Source: an uncultured Bacteroidota bacterium | GTDB lineage: Bacteria; Bacteroidota; Bacteroidia; 2-12-FULL-35-15 | Assembly (NCBI GenBank): GCA_903926385.1 | Contig: CAIYIS010000008.1 | Location: 1-64,000 of the forward strand | Reading direction: 5' to 3' | DNA length: 64,000 bases | Shown here: positions 44,720 to 53,283 of the stretch, one piece after another | Layout: every line of letters starts with the position of its first letter | Numbering within the stretch: position 1 is the first letter of the stretch | The notes under the pieces: model-generated | Database searches by the model: none | Told to the model about the DNA's origin: nothing | What the model saw: the letters and a program-made list of their open reading frames with translations, nothing else | Program-made: the position numbers and the translations under genes

Positions 44720-45385
44720 CTATTTCGCAATAATAAATTTCCCATGGATACTTTCTTTCGAATCAAACTGTATCAAATAAGTGTATACCCCGGAATTCAA
44801 CATAGAAAGATCAAATCTATTCTCTTGATTTCCGTTCACAGTTTCCTTCATCATAAGTTTTCCGGTTATATCGAAAATTTGTAAGGAGGCCCGACTATTA
44901 ATACCACTCACCAAAAGCGATTGCTGAAGCGATTCATAAAAGGCAGTAATCACTGGTTCAGAATTATTCTCAACCAAAACAGAAGAACATGAAGAAGGTG
45001 AAAATGTAATAGAAGGACAAATTGTCATCGGACCAGAATAATTAATAATATTGGCGCCCGCTTCATAAGATAAGCCAAAAACGTTAGCTGTTGGTGAGCC
45101 TATAAATGTAGCTCCGTTTTGAAGCATTACAAAAGCATAAGCCGACCCTCCCATTTGATAAGTACCTCCTGAAAGCACATGTACAAAACGAGTACAACAT
45201 GTAGAACTATCAATCAAAACCCCACCGGAACAGACAACAGCTGAGAGAAAAGAATTGGTAGTAGGATGTTGAACCGTGGTTCCTGACACTGTTAAATCGT
45301 ATGTAGTCTGACCTGTACATTGAGCTTTGCCAGATGTTAGAACGAATAATAAACAGACAACAATTAACGTAATGTTTTTTTTCAT
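44720..45385 (-). CDS. T9SS type A sorting domain protein (221 aa)
   Basis: A signal peptide (MKKNITLIVVCLLFVLTSGK, cleaved before AQC) precedes a short Cys-containing beta-rich body (CTGQTTYDLTVSGTTVQHPT, VCSGGVLIDSSTCCTRFVHV, FVMLQNGATFIG) and a T9SS type A sorting domain from about residue 145, ITAFYESLQQSLLVSGINSR, then LQIFDITGKLMM and LNSGVYTYLIQFDSKESIHG. CCTRFVHVLSGGTYQMGGSA resembles short beta-helix-like strands. Ligand and function are unknown. It is placed 35 bp downstream of hutH on the same strand, so readthrough is possible. Confidence 0.85.
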   Translation of the reverse strand: MKKNITLIVVCLLFVLTSGKAQCTGQTTYDLTVSGTTVQHPTTNSFLSAVVCSGGVLIDSSTCCTRFVHVLSGGTYQMGGSAYAFVMLQNGATFIGSPTANVFGLSYEAGANIINYSGPMTICPSITFSPSSCSSVLVENNSEPVITAFYESLQQSLLVSGINSRASLQIFDITGKLMMKETVNGNQENRFDLSMLNSGVYTYLIQFDSKESIHGKFIIAK

Positions 45386-45420
45386 GGTTATAAAGTTTAA
45401 ATTTTTGATTAAAATAATAT

Positions 45421-46908
45421 TTAGATTTCACTTTTCATACTCTTCACAAAGGAAACACTTTTTTCTATCTCAGTATACATTACTTTATCCGAATAAATAA
45501 AAGAAACTTCCTTTCTATAGGTATCAACAATTTGTTCCAATGCAGGTGAAGATTTTAGTGGCCGTCTGAATTCCAGTGCTTGTGTTGCATTCATCAACTC
45601 GATAGCCAATATTCGTTGTAGATTCTCCACTACCTTATAACATTTAGTAGCAGCATTAGCTCCCATCGACACATGATCTTCCTGCCCGTTTGAGCTAACA
45701 ATGGAATCAATAGAAGCTGGAGAACACAATTGTTTGTTTTGACTAACAATACTTGCAGCTGTATATTGCGGAATCATGAATCCTGAATTTAATCCTGGTT
45801 TAGCAACCAGAAAAGCAGGCAATCCACGTAAGCCGGCAATCAACTGATAGGTTCTTCTTTCAGAAATATTTCCAAGCTCGGCAAGTGCAATAGCTAAAAA
45901 ATCTAACGCTAAAGCCAGTGGTTGACCATGAAAATTACCTCCCGAAATTATTTCATCTTCCTCCGGAAAGATAGTAGGATTATCAGTTACCGAATTAATC
46001 TCCGTTAAAATCACAGAAGTGGCATAATCTATTGCATCTTTTGAAGCCCCATGTACCTGAGGAATGCAGCGGAATGAATAGGGATCCTGTACATGTTTTT
46101 TAGGTTGAGAAATTAGTTGGCTACCTTCTAATATATTTGAAATAAATTCTGCTGTTTTCATCTGCCCTTTATGAGGACGAATGGTATGAAGATGTTTTTT
46201 GAAAGGCTCTATCCTTCCATCAAATGCTTCAAGCGAAATGGCTGCAATGGTGTCAGCGCAATTACTGAGTCGTTGACTTTGCATTATATTCCAAACTCCG
46301 TAAGCACTCATAAACTGTGTACCATTCAGTAAAGCCAGCCCTTCTTTCGATTTTAATTGAACCGGCTCCATTTTCAACTCTCTCAAAACTTCAACCGCCA
46401 ATCTTTTTTTGCCCTCATAATAAACTTCTCCCATACCTATTAAAGGTAGGGATAAATGCGCCAATGGAGAAAGATCGCCCGATGCTCCTAACGAACCTTG
46501 TTGATACACCACCGGCAAAATATCATTATTGTAAAAATCTACAAGGCGTTGCACCGTTTGCAACTGCACTCCCGACTTGCCATATGACAAGGACTGAACC
46601 TTGAGCAACAACATAAGCTTTACTACCGGAGCGGGCACTTCGTCACCAGTTCCGCAAGCGTGCGACATAACCAGATTGGTTTGTAATTGTTCCAAATCTT
46701 TGTCGGGTATCAACACATCACATAAAGAGCCAAAACCAGTATTGATACCATATATAGCACCTCCGTGCTGAGCAATTTTTTTCTCCAGAAAAGTTCTGCA
46801 ATCAGTTATATTGGCTTTTACTTCTTCCGACAATGCCAACGTTTTTTTTGACAAAACAATTTCAGAAATGGTTTTAATATCCAGTGTTTTTGTTGTGATG
46901 TAATGCAT
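45421..46908 (-). CDS. hutH: Histidine ammonia-lyase (aromatic amino acid lyase family)
   Basis: Removes ammonia from histidine to give urocanate. 495 residues. The methylidene-imidazolone cofactor forms from Ala-Ser-Gly, found in GSLGASGDLSPLAHL (about 142-156). The substrate-selectivity loop reads NLVMSHACGTG; the Ser-His pair is what histidine enzymes carry, not the HL or FL of tyrosine or phenylalanine lyases. Also present are YGINTGFGSLCDV, ALLNGTQFMSAYG and QDPYSFRCIPQVHGA. No hutU, hutI or hutG lies nearby; the downstream gene is a T9SS protein. A Tyr- or Phe-lyase role for pigment synthesis is less likely from the loop. Confidence 0.88.
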   Translation of the reverse strand: MHYITTKTLDIKTISEIVLSKKTLALSEEVKANITDCRTFLEKKIAQHGGAIYGINTGFGSLCDVLIPDKDLEQLQTNLVMSHACGTGDEVPAPVVKLMLLLKVQSLSYGKSGVQLQTVQRLVDFYNNDILPVVYQQGSLGASGDLSPLAHLSLPLIGMGEVYYEGKKRLAVEVLRELKMEPVQLKSKEGLALLNGTQFMSAYGVWNIMQSQRLSNCADTIAAISLEAFDGRIEPFKKHLHTIRPHKGQMKTAEFISNILEGSQLISQPKKHVQDPYSFRCIPQVHGASKDAIDYATSVILTEINSVTDNPTIFPEEDEIISGGNFHGQPLALALDFLAIALAELGNISERRTYQLIAGLRGLPAFLVAKPGLNSGFMIPQYTAASIVSQNKQLCSPASIDSIVSSNGQEDHVSMGANAATKCYKVVENLQRILAIELMNATQALEFRRPLKSSPALEQIVDTYRKEVSFIYSDKVMYTEIEKSVSFVKSMKSEI

Positions 46909-46953
46909 GATTATATTGTAATAATGCGCAAGTGCGCAATGTTCTTTCTAAAT

Positions 46954-48318
46954 TTATTTAACCGAATTAATTATTGTTTCTATATCTATTTTTGTTTGCT
47001 CGCCTGAGGTCATATTTTTAAAGGTAAGCAAACCGCTGTTCATCTCGTCACTGCCAACAATAACCACATAGGGAATTTTTTTATCATCTGCATAACTCAT
47101 TTGCTTTTTCATTTTGGCTTTGGCATCGGGATACAATTCTGAATTTACTCCAGCTTTGCGAACCTTAGCAAGTAAAGGAAGGCAATAGTTTTGTTCTGCT
47201 TCGCCAAAGGTTACAAACAGTAATTTGGTAGAAGCAGAAACCGATTCAGGAAAAAGATTTAGTTCATTCAACACATCATAAATTCGGTCGGCACCAAACG
47301 AAATACCTACTCCGCTCATATTCGGCAAACCAAATATTCCGGTTAAATCATCATACCGTCCTCCTCCGCATATACTGCTGGACAATGAACCTGCATTGGC
47401 TTTTACCTCAAAAATAGCTCCTGTATAATAGTTCAATCCGCGGGCAAGCGTAATATCAAGTTCGAGTGTTGATTGCTCGCTAATACCAGCTGATGGTTTT
47501 GAAAATATAAATTCTAATTCTTCTATCCCTTTTAATCCAACAGCAGATGTGGATAAAAGTGTTTTTAAAAAATTCAATTTTTCGGTTGTTGTTCCTTTAA
47601 ATTCAATCAAAGGTTGCAGCTTTTTAATTGCCTCCTCCCCTACTCCTTTTTCGGCAAGTTCTTTATTCACTCCTTCAACTCCTATCTTATCCAGCTTATC
47701 GATAGCCACAGTGATATCAATAATTTTGTCGGCTTCACCAATCACTTCGGCAATGCCGCTCAAAATTTTACGATTATTGATTTTAATAATTACCGGTAAA
47801 TTTAATCGTGTAAAAACATCGTCAATCAATTGAACCAACTCCACCTCGTTAAGCAGCGAATTACTACCAATAACATCAGCATCGCATTGATAAAATTCTC
47901 TGTAACGTCCTTTTTGAGGTCGGTCGGCACGCCAAACAGGCTGAATTTGATATCGCTTAAATGGAAACGAAATTTCGTTTTGATGTTGAACCACGTATCG
48001 AGCAAAGGGAACGGTAAGGTCGTAACGTAGTGCTTTTTCAGATATTTTGGAAGTGAGTTGCTTAATATTGGCATTTTGAAGTTCATTCACATCAATACCA
48101 TTTAAAAAATCCCCGCTATTCAGAACCTTAAAAATAAGTCTGTCCCCTTCTTCACCATATTTCCCCATCAAGGTTTCCATGTTTTCCATAGCCGGGGTTT
48201 CTATCGGCAAAAAGCCATACAGCTGAAAAACCTGTTTTACAGTATCAAATATGTAATTTCGTCTCACCATTTCCTGAGGTGAAAAGTCGCGTGTGCCTTT
48301 GGGTATAGATGGTTTCAT
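46954..48318 (-). CDS. hisS: Histidyl-tRNA synthetase
   Basis: Class II aminoacyl-tRNA synthetase that charges tRNA-His. 454 residues. Motif 1 is around [20 protein letters not shown]. Motif 2 is [20 protein letters not shown] and the histidine-specific signature [15 protein letters not shown] lies near 310. Motif 3 is [13 protein letters not shown]. The anticodon-binding domain fills about 370-454 ([20 protein letters not shown], then [16 protein letters not shown]). The length is slightly above the 420-430 usual for bacteria, typical for this phylum. The start is preceded by the tandem-repeat spacer. Confidence 0.95.
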   Translation of the reverse strand: MKPSIPKGTRDFSPQEMVRRNYIFDTVKQVFQLYGFLPIETPAMENMETLMGKYGEEGDRLIFKVLNSGDFLNGIDVNELQNANIKQLTSKISEKALRYDLTVPFARYVVQHQNEISFPFKRYQIQPVWRADRPQKGRYREFYQCDADVIGSNSLLNEVELVQLIDDVFTRLNLPVIIKINNRKILSGIAEVIGEADKIIDITVAIDKLDKIGVEGVNKELAEKGVGEEAIKKLQPLIEFKGTTTEKLNFLKTLLSTSAVGLKGIEELEFIFSKPSAGISEQSTLELDITLARGLNYYTGAIFEVKANAGSLSSSICGGGRYDDLTGIFGLPNMSGVGISFGADRIYDVLNELNLFPESVSASTKLLFVTFGEAEQNYCLPLLAKVRKAGVNSELYPDAKAKMKKQMSYADDKKIPYVVIVGSDEMNSGLLTFKNMTSGEQTKIDIETIINSVK

Positions 48319-48547
48319 TTTGATTTTTTAGAGAAAATTAATCTTTACAAGTAATCTGAAGTATTATATCAGTAAAACAGCATTCTTTTCTCAATTTCTC
48401 ATTTATTTTGGGTACGAATATCGGACTTTTTTTGCATTGGAAATAACAATTAAATTTTCTGCTCTCTTTGTTTTTAGGTAAATGCCCCTTCTGAGCTTTC
48501 CATTAAAGCACTTCAATTAGAATTCTGACAAGTTAGCAAAAACCTTT

Positions 48548-48820
48548 TGCATATGCGAAAGCCCTCTTTGCAGATGCGAAAGCCCTCCTTGCAGATGTGC
48601 AAGCCCTCCTTGCAGATGCGAAAGCCTTCCTTGCAGATGCGAAAGCCCTCCTTGCAGATGTGCAAGCCCCCTTTTCGTATACGCAAGCCCTCATTGCAGA
48701 TGCGAAAGCCCTCTTTTCGTATGCGCAAGCCCTCATTGCAGATGCGAAAGCCCTCTTTTCGTATGCGCAAGCCCTCTTTGCAGATGCGAAAGCCCTCCTT
48801 GCAGATGCGAAAGCCACAAT
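48548..48820. repeat. Tandem repeat of a 21-bp unit, 13 copies
   Basis: Exactly 13 units of 21 bp. The main form starts TGCAGATGCGAAAGCCCTC; a second begins TTCGTATGCGCAAGCCCTC, and three units (1, 3, 6) carry single variations such as GATGTGCAAG. The two forms alternate in the centre (units 7-11), suggesting expansion as a 42-bp pair. All units share the length, so phase is never lost, and frames stay open on both strands (heptapeptide forms GFRICKE or AFASARR on minus, KPSLQMR on plus). With no start-codon context, RBS or homologue known to me, coding is unlikely. Contrast with CRISPR: no spacers. Confidence 0.9.
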
Positions 48821-48900
48821 TCACCATGAAATTTGAACTCCGACATATTAATTCAATAAAAATTAAAAGACTAAATAAATCGTTTTGTCAGATTATTTTA

Positions 48901-48908
48901 TAGTTTTG
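48901..48908 (+). promoter_or_regulatory. -7 promoter element candidate for the WCPELCPK gene pair
   Basis: TAGTTTTG fits TAnnTTTG and lies 45 bp before the ATG at 48953. No TTTG at the normal 17-21-nt distance; the only one near (48884-48887) is 13 nt away. Confidence 0.35.
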
Positions 48909-48952
48909 TAACCGAATAATTCACTTAATCTATAATATATTAAATTAAAATT

Positions 48953-49468
48953 ATGAAAAAACTTACATATTTATTATCGTTAGCTGTTGTTCTGTATTGC
49001 GTTTATGGCTTTGCCATCAAAAAAGAAAAAATCGCACCAGCGCCCACTCAAAAAGAATTAATCTTACAAGACTTATTAAAACTTCAGTATGATTTGAAAG
49101 GCAACCCGGATTACATCCAACCCTTTAGTGCAATTTCTCCGACAGTGTTAAAAGATGGACGAATGAATTTGAATCAAAAACTGGGGTATGCGGCCACTGA
49201 TGCTCAACATTTCGGTGTTATTTGTATCAATGATGTGATAAGTTTGCTACTTGAAAATGATGCAAATGTGATAAACAATTCGATTGTGTATTATCCTATT
49301 CTCGACAAAACAACCAATCAGAACGGAATAGTATGTGTGGGAGCTCAACTTATTCAATATCCAGATAGAAGTTCGGAAGTAAAGGTGTCATCAAATGCCA
49401 AGCATTATACTGCCAATTGGTGTCCTGAACTTTGTCCAAAAAATGCAGATGCCTCTTTAGTGAAATAG
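48953..49468 (+). CDS. Small exported protein with WCPELCPK motif, copy 1
   Basis: 171 residues with an N-terminal hydrophobic segment (LTYLLSLAVVLYCVYGFAI), a signal peptide or anchor, then a Pro/Lys-rich stretch and an alpha/beta-like domain. Conserved with the next gene: KLGYAATDAQHFGVICINDV (compare RLGYLKGTENQHYGIINISD), a YYPILD or IYPVWN strand, and the C-terminal YTANWCPELCPK. The Cys-Pro-Glu-Leu-Cys-Pro pattern could form a disulfide or bind metal. I do not recognise the family. An inverted repeat TTTAGTGAAA / TTTCACTAAA (49456-49496) overlaps the stop codon. Confidence 0.75.
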   Translation: MKKLTYLLSLAVVLYCVYGFAIKKEKIAPAPTQKELILQDLLKLQYDLKGNPDYIQPFSAISPTVLKDGRMNLNQKLGYAATDAQHFGVICINDVISLLLENDANVINNSIVYYPILDKTTNQNGIVCVGAQLIQYPDRSSEVKVSSNAKHYTANWCPELCPKNADASLVK

Positions 49469-49502
49469 ATTAAAAAAAAGTGTTTTTTTCACTAAAAAAA
49501 TA

Positions 49503-49510
49503 TAGATTTG
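49503..49510 (+). promoter_or_regulatory. -7 promoter element candidate for WCPELCPK copy 2
   Basis: TAGATTTG matches TAnnTTTG, 43 bp before the ATG at 49554. No clear -33 TTTG. The mirror position before copy 1 (48901) is also TAGTTTTG, 45 bp from its start, so the two genes may have kept duplicated promoters. Confidence 0.35.
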
Positions 49511-49553
49511 CCAACATAATTATTAATTGATTTATACAACAAACAAAAAAACT

Positions 49554-50024
49554 ATGAAAAATATTATTTTATTAATTTTAGCATTATCAGTTATTCTGAA
49601 TGCGTATTTAGGATATGAATATATTCAATGTAAAGATGGAAACGGGTCTCCATTAGTCCCCCCTCCTGCACTCAATGCAATCTGTGCAGAAAATAACCCC
49701 AACACCACAGACATCGACTTAAAACTCGGAATCGATAGTATTAAAGGAAGGTTGGGATACTTAAAAGGAACAGAAAATCAGCATTACGGAATTATTAATA
49801 TTAGTGATCTCAATAAAATAATTGCTACTAATTCTTTAAATAATGATGTTCTTCTTATCTATCCTGTTTGGAACGCTGTCTCTGCAGGTGGAATAGCTCA
49901 CGAAAGGGTAATTCTACGTTTTGCAAAATCAACAGTTTCAACCACTAATTGTAAGGATTTCTCTTTATCATATTCCAAAACCTTCTATACTCCTAGTTGG
50001 TGTCCAGAATTATGTCCAAAATAA
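49554..50024 (+). CDS. Small exported protein with WCPELCPK motif, copy 2
   Basis: 156 residues from the ATG at 49554; an upstream in-frame ATG (49527) adds nine residues without signal character. A hydrophobic N-terminus (NIILLILALSVILNAYLGY) is followed by a Cys, then a Pro-rich linker and a domain paralogous to the previous gene: shared GYLKGTENQHYGIINISDLN, LLIYPVWN and the C-terminal YTPSWCPELCPK end. Pair identity looks roughly 25-30 percent, so duplication is old. A perfect terminator follows at 50076-50119. The pair is probably one functional unit. No enzyme motif is visible. Confidence 0.75.
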   Translation: MKNIILLILALSVILNAYLGYEYIQCKDGNGSPLVPPPALNAICAENNPNTTDIDLKLGIDSIKGRLGYLKGTENQHYGIINISDLNKIIATNSLNNDVLLIYPVWNAVSAGGIAHERVILRFAKSTVSTTNCKDFSLSYSKTFYTPSWCPELCPK

Positions 50025-50075
50025 ATTCTTTAATGAATAAATCTAGACAACTAAAAAAGAGTTTAAAAAAAAAAG

Positions 50076-50119
50076 CACGAAGTATTCATTCCAACAGAAT
50101 GAATACTTCGTGTTTTTTT
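50076..50119 (+). terminator. Strong terminator after the WCPELCPK pair
   Basis: CACGAAGTATTCATTC (50076-50091) pairs perfectly with GAATGAATACTTCGTG (50097-50112) around CAACA and runs into seven T; an A-run on the left makes it potentially bidirectional. It ends 27 bp before the start codon of the SpoIIE-type gene. Confidence 0.85.
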
Positions 50120-50145
50120 AGATAATTATAAATATCGAATAGGTA

Positions 50146-52146
50146 ATGTCTACATTTCTGAAAATTATTCTTTTTCTGCTTTTTGTAATGATGGTTACTG
50201 GAGCACAAGCTCAGCCAAATTATGTTCGTACATTAGAATCCTTCCTCGACAAAAAAAAAATAGGGAAAACCGAAGTAGATAGCATTAATAAATTTCTTGA
50301 CTCTTCACTTTTGGTTAGCGGCACAAGTGAAAATCTAATTATTCAATTATTCCGAATCGAAAAAATCGCAAGCAATATTCCTTATGCTTCGGGGCTTGCA
50401 GATGTCAAGTTTAATATAGCTCGCCATTATATGATAAAGTCCAAAACAGCTTATGCTATGAAGTACTTTTTGGCTTCTTTATCCATTTCAGATGAAATAA
50501 GAGATACGTTAAGATCCGCTAGTGCCACACAACAGATAGGATTAGTTTATTATCAGCAAAAAAATTACGTTTCAGCATTAAAATACTTTAATAGCGCATC
50601 TCATTTATTCTCTTCCACAACTTTCAAACGAAAACAATCCCAGTGTTTTTATTTACAAGGCATCGTCTATAGGGATCTTTCCAATTATGATTCAGCGAAA
50701 TTTTTTTTCAATAAAGCAGCAAATATCAAGATTGAATTAAAAGATAGTATTGGACTAACTCAAATCTTCATGGAATTTGCGAACTTGTATATTATGGAAC
50801 GACTTTCGGACTCTGCTTTGATAATGCTAAAAAAGAGTACAGCTTTTTCTAATGATTATCAAAACGACCATTCATTTTTGACAAGAAAATATAAAATCGA
50901 AGCGCAAGCTTATTTAATCAAAAATCAAATCCAACCTGCTCTCATTGCTGCCAATTTATGCCTTAAGGAAGCAAAACTGAATGGAAGAGCTGTATCTTTG
51001 AGTGATGCCTATCAAATTTGTTTTCAGGTAAACTCAAAATTAAAGAGATATAAGGAGGCCTTTGAGTTTCAAAGTGATTTTTTAAAACTAAAAGACTCCT
51101 TATTTTCAATCGAAAATTCTCAAGCCTTAGCTAGAATAGAAATGGCAAATGCTGAAGCTAAATCTCAAATTGAAATTAATACTCTTTCGGCAGAAAAACA
51201 ACTGCGCGAAAAACTTAATTACTCTTTCGTTGCCGGTATCCTTTTGCTTGTTCTACTATCAATATTATTATACAATCGTATCAGAACAAAACAGCGCACT
51301 AATAATATTATCACTTTGCAAAAGAATTTGGTTGAGAAGAAGAACAACGAAATAACTCAATCCATCAATTATGCTAAACGAATACAAAATGCCATTCTAC
51401 CTTCAGATTACCTAATCAGGCAAAACCTCCCAAACTCCTTTATTCTTTACAAACCAAAAGACATTGTTGCAGGAGATTTCTATTGGATGGAAGTAACTGG
51501 TGATGCTATTTTATTTGCAGCCTGCGATTGCACGGGCCATGGAGTACCCGGTGCGTTAGTTTCTGTGGTTTGCCATAATGCACTCAACAGAGCTGTTCGT
51601 GAATTTGGACTAACTCAGCCTGCTGCTATTCTTAATAAAACAGCAGATCTGGTAATAGAGAACTTTTCGAAAGGTCAGGAAGAAATAAAGGATGGAATGG
51701 ATATTTCGCTTTGCTCGTATAACACAAAAACCAAACAACTCGAATGGGCCGGGGCTAATAATCCTTTATGGATAGTAAATAAAGCAAATGAAAACAATAT
51801 GGAAAACAATCAAATTTCCATTATTCAAGATAATTACCAGTTAACCGAAATTATTGCCGATAAGCAATCGATAGGCCACGACATTAGCAAACATATTTAC
51901 ACCAATCATTCCATCTCCATCAACAATGGCGATATTATCTATCTGTTCACAGATGGTTTTGCTGACCAATTTGGAGGCCCTACAGGACAGAAAAAACTTA
52001 CCCGAAAAAGATTCAAGAGCTTACTCCTATCCATTCAAAATAATTCCATCCAATCTCAAGGTATAAAACTGGATGAGTTTTTTGCTGAATATCGCAATAA
52101 AGAAGAGCAGATTGACGACATTCTGGTGATGGGAATAAAATTTTAA
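50146..52146 (+). CDS. TPR - transmembrane - SpoIIE-type phosphatase
   Basis: 666 residues. The signal peptide MSTFLKIILFLLFVMMVTGA precedes about six TPR-like repeats in the periplasm (residues 80-330, for example NIARHYMIKSKTAYAMKYFL, QIGLVYYQQKNYVSALKYFN). A membrane helix (about 355-375) and a short coiled coil lead to a cytoplasmic PPM/SpoIIE phosphatase domain with all metal motifs: DIVAGDFYWM, CDCTGHGVPGALVS, DGMDISLC, LFTDGFADQFGG and IDDILVMGIKF. Such proteins dephosphorylate anti-sigma antagonists or act in stress signalling in Bacteroidota. The partner is not in the window. A terminator ends 27 bp upstream, so its promoter must overlap it. Confidence 0.9.
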   Translation: MSTFLKIILFLLFVMMVTGAQAQPNYVRTLESFLDKKKIGKTEVDSINKFLDSSLLVSGTSENLIIQLFRIEKIASNIPYASGLADVKFNIARHYMIKSKTAYAMKYFLASLSISDEIRDTLRSASATQQIGLVYYQQKNYVSALKYFNSASHLFSSTTFKRKQSQCFYLQGIVYRDLSNYDSAKFFFNKAANIKIELKDSIGLTQIFMEFANLYIMERLSDSALIMLKKSTAFSNDYQNDHSFLTRKYKIEAQAYLIKNQIQPALIAANLCLKEAKLNGRAVSLSDAYQICFQVNSKLKRYKEAFEFQSDFLKLKDSLFSIENSQALARIEMANAEAKSQIEINTLSAEKQLREKLNYSFVAGILLLVLLSILLYNRIRTKQRTNNIITLQKNLVEKKNNEITQSINYAKRIQNAILPSDYLIRQNLPNSFILYKPKDIVAGDFYWMEVTGDAILFAACDCTGHGVPGALVSVVCHNALNRAVREFGLTQPAAILNKTADLVIENFSKGQEEIKDGMDISLCSYNTKTKQLEWAGANNPLWIVNKANENNMENNQISIIQDNYQLTEIIADKQSIGHDISKHIYTNHSISINNGDIIYLFTDGFADQFGGPTGQKKLTRKRFKSLLLSIQNNSIQSQGIKLDEFFAEYRNKEEQIDDILVMGIKF

Positions 52147-52190
52147 TCCTCCCAATTTTCTTTAAAATTCCCACTGAATTATCAAACAAG

Positions 52191-52221
52191 TTGGTAGTTC
52201 GGCAAACTCTCCTTATTTTTG
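52191..52221 (+). promoter_or_regulatory. Promoter candidate for the nonulosonate locus
   Basis: TTG at 52191-52193 and TATTTTTG at 52214-52221 with 20 nt between. The -7 element fits TAnnTTTG and lies 22 bp before the pseB start codon. Confidence 0.4.
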
Positions 52222-52243
52222 ACCCTTAATAAAAATTAAAACA

Positions 52244-53260
52244 ATGCTGGATTTAAACGGAAAATCAATTTTAATCACCGGAGGAACGGGTTCGCTGGGA
52301 AAACATCTTACTAAAAATATTTTATCAAAGTTTCCAAATGTAAAACGTTTGGTCATCTATTCTCGTGACGAACAGAAACAGTTTGAAATGGCTCAGGAAT
52401 ACCCGCAGAGCAAATATCCTGCAATTCGGTATTTTATTGGCGATGTCCGCGATGCCGACAGATTGAAAAAAGCATTCAAAGATATTGAATTTGTAATTCA
52501 TACTGCTGCCATGAAACATGTTCCCATTGCAGAATACAATCCGATGGAATGTGTCAAAACCAATGTTCTTGGTGCCGAAAATGTAATTAACGCAGCACTC
52601 GAAACTGAAGTAAAAAATGTTGTTGCTCTCTCAACAGATAAAGCCGCTGCACCCATAAACCTTTATGGAGCAACTAAACTATGTTCTGATAAATTATTTG
52701 TTGCTGCAAACAATATTAGAGGAAAACATGACATCAAATTTTCAGTTGTACGTTACGGAAATGTAATGGGCTCTAATGGTTCAGTAATTCCTTTTTTTAT
52801 GAAGAAAAGAAAAGAAGGTGTTTTGCCAATTACAGATGTCAACATGACTCGATTCAATATTTCTTTGCAGGAAGGTGTAGATTTAGTTTTACATGCGCTC
52901 GAAAGCGCCTGGGGTGGAGAAATATTTGTACCTAAAATTCCTTCTTATAAAATAACTGACGTGGCAACAGCTGTTGGTCCTGACTGTAAACAAGAAGTTG
53001 TAGGAATTCGTCCTGGAGAAAAAGTACACGAAGAAATGATTACTTCTTCCGATTCATTCTCCACATATGATTTAGGAAAATACTATGCTATTCTACCTCA
53101 AGTTCCCAATTTTAAAATTGACGAGTATGTATCACACTTTAAAGCCAAATCCGTGGTACAAGGATTTCAGTACAACTCTGGTGAAAACAAAGAATGGATT
53201 AATGTTGACGATATCCGCAAACTGATTAAAGAAAATCTGGACGCTAACTTTAGCTGGTAA
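52244..53260 (+). CDS. pseB: UDP-GlcNAc 4,6-dehydratase (inverting), PseB
   Basis: First enzyme of pseudaminic acid synthesis: dehydrates and C5-epimerises UDP-N-acetylglucosamine, with bound NADP. 338 residues of extended short-chain dehydrogenase type. The nucleotide loop is SILITGGTGSLGKHL; also present are VIYSRDEQKQFEMAQ, FIGDVRDADRLKKAF, HTAAMKHVPIAEYNPMEC and the catalytic YGATKLCSDKLFV (Tyr-x3-Lys) with VVRYGNVMGSNGSVI. FlaA1/PseB-type rather than retaining-type. It is the promoter-proximal gene of the locus. Confidence 0.95.
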   Translation: MLDLNGKSILITGGTGSLGKHLTKNILSKFPNVKRLVIYSRDEQKQFEMAQEYPQSKYPAIRYFIGDVRDADRLKKAFKDIEFVIHTAAMKHVPIAEYNPMECVKTNVLGAENVINAALETEVKNVVALSTDKAAAPINLYGATKLCSDKLFVAANNIRGKHDIKFSVVRYGNVMGSNGSVIPFFMKKRKEGVLPITDVNMTRFNISLQEGVDLVLHALESAWGGEIFVPKIPSYKITDVATAVGPDCKQEVVGIRPGEKVHEEMITSSDSFSTYDLGKYYAILPQVPNFKIDEYVSHFKAKSVVQGFQYNSGENKEWINVDDIRKLIKENLDANFSW

Positions 53261-53283
53261 GTAATACAAGGATAAAATAACTA

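Larger units (their letters stand above)
48319..48952. other. Divergent intergenic region containing a minisatellite
   Basis: 634 bp between hisS and the first WCPELCPK gene. Apart from the 21-bp tandem repeat (48548-48820) it is AT-rich spacer. On the plus strand TAGTTTTG (48901-48908) is a plausible -7 element for the downstream gene; TTTG at 48884 is too close (13 nt) to be its proper -33 partner. Confidence 0.55.

Noticed and set aside
47544-47553. DnaA box TGTGGATAA
   Set aside because: It is a single copy inside hisS with no cluster of boxes, so there is no sign of an origin here.
48548-48820. CRISPR array or small coding gene
   Set aside because: The units are contiguous, with no spacers. 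Open frames exist on both strands simply because the unit is 21 bp and contains no stop codon in those frames.
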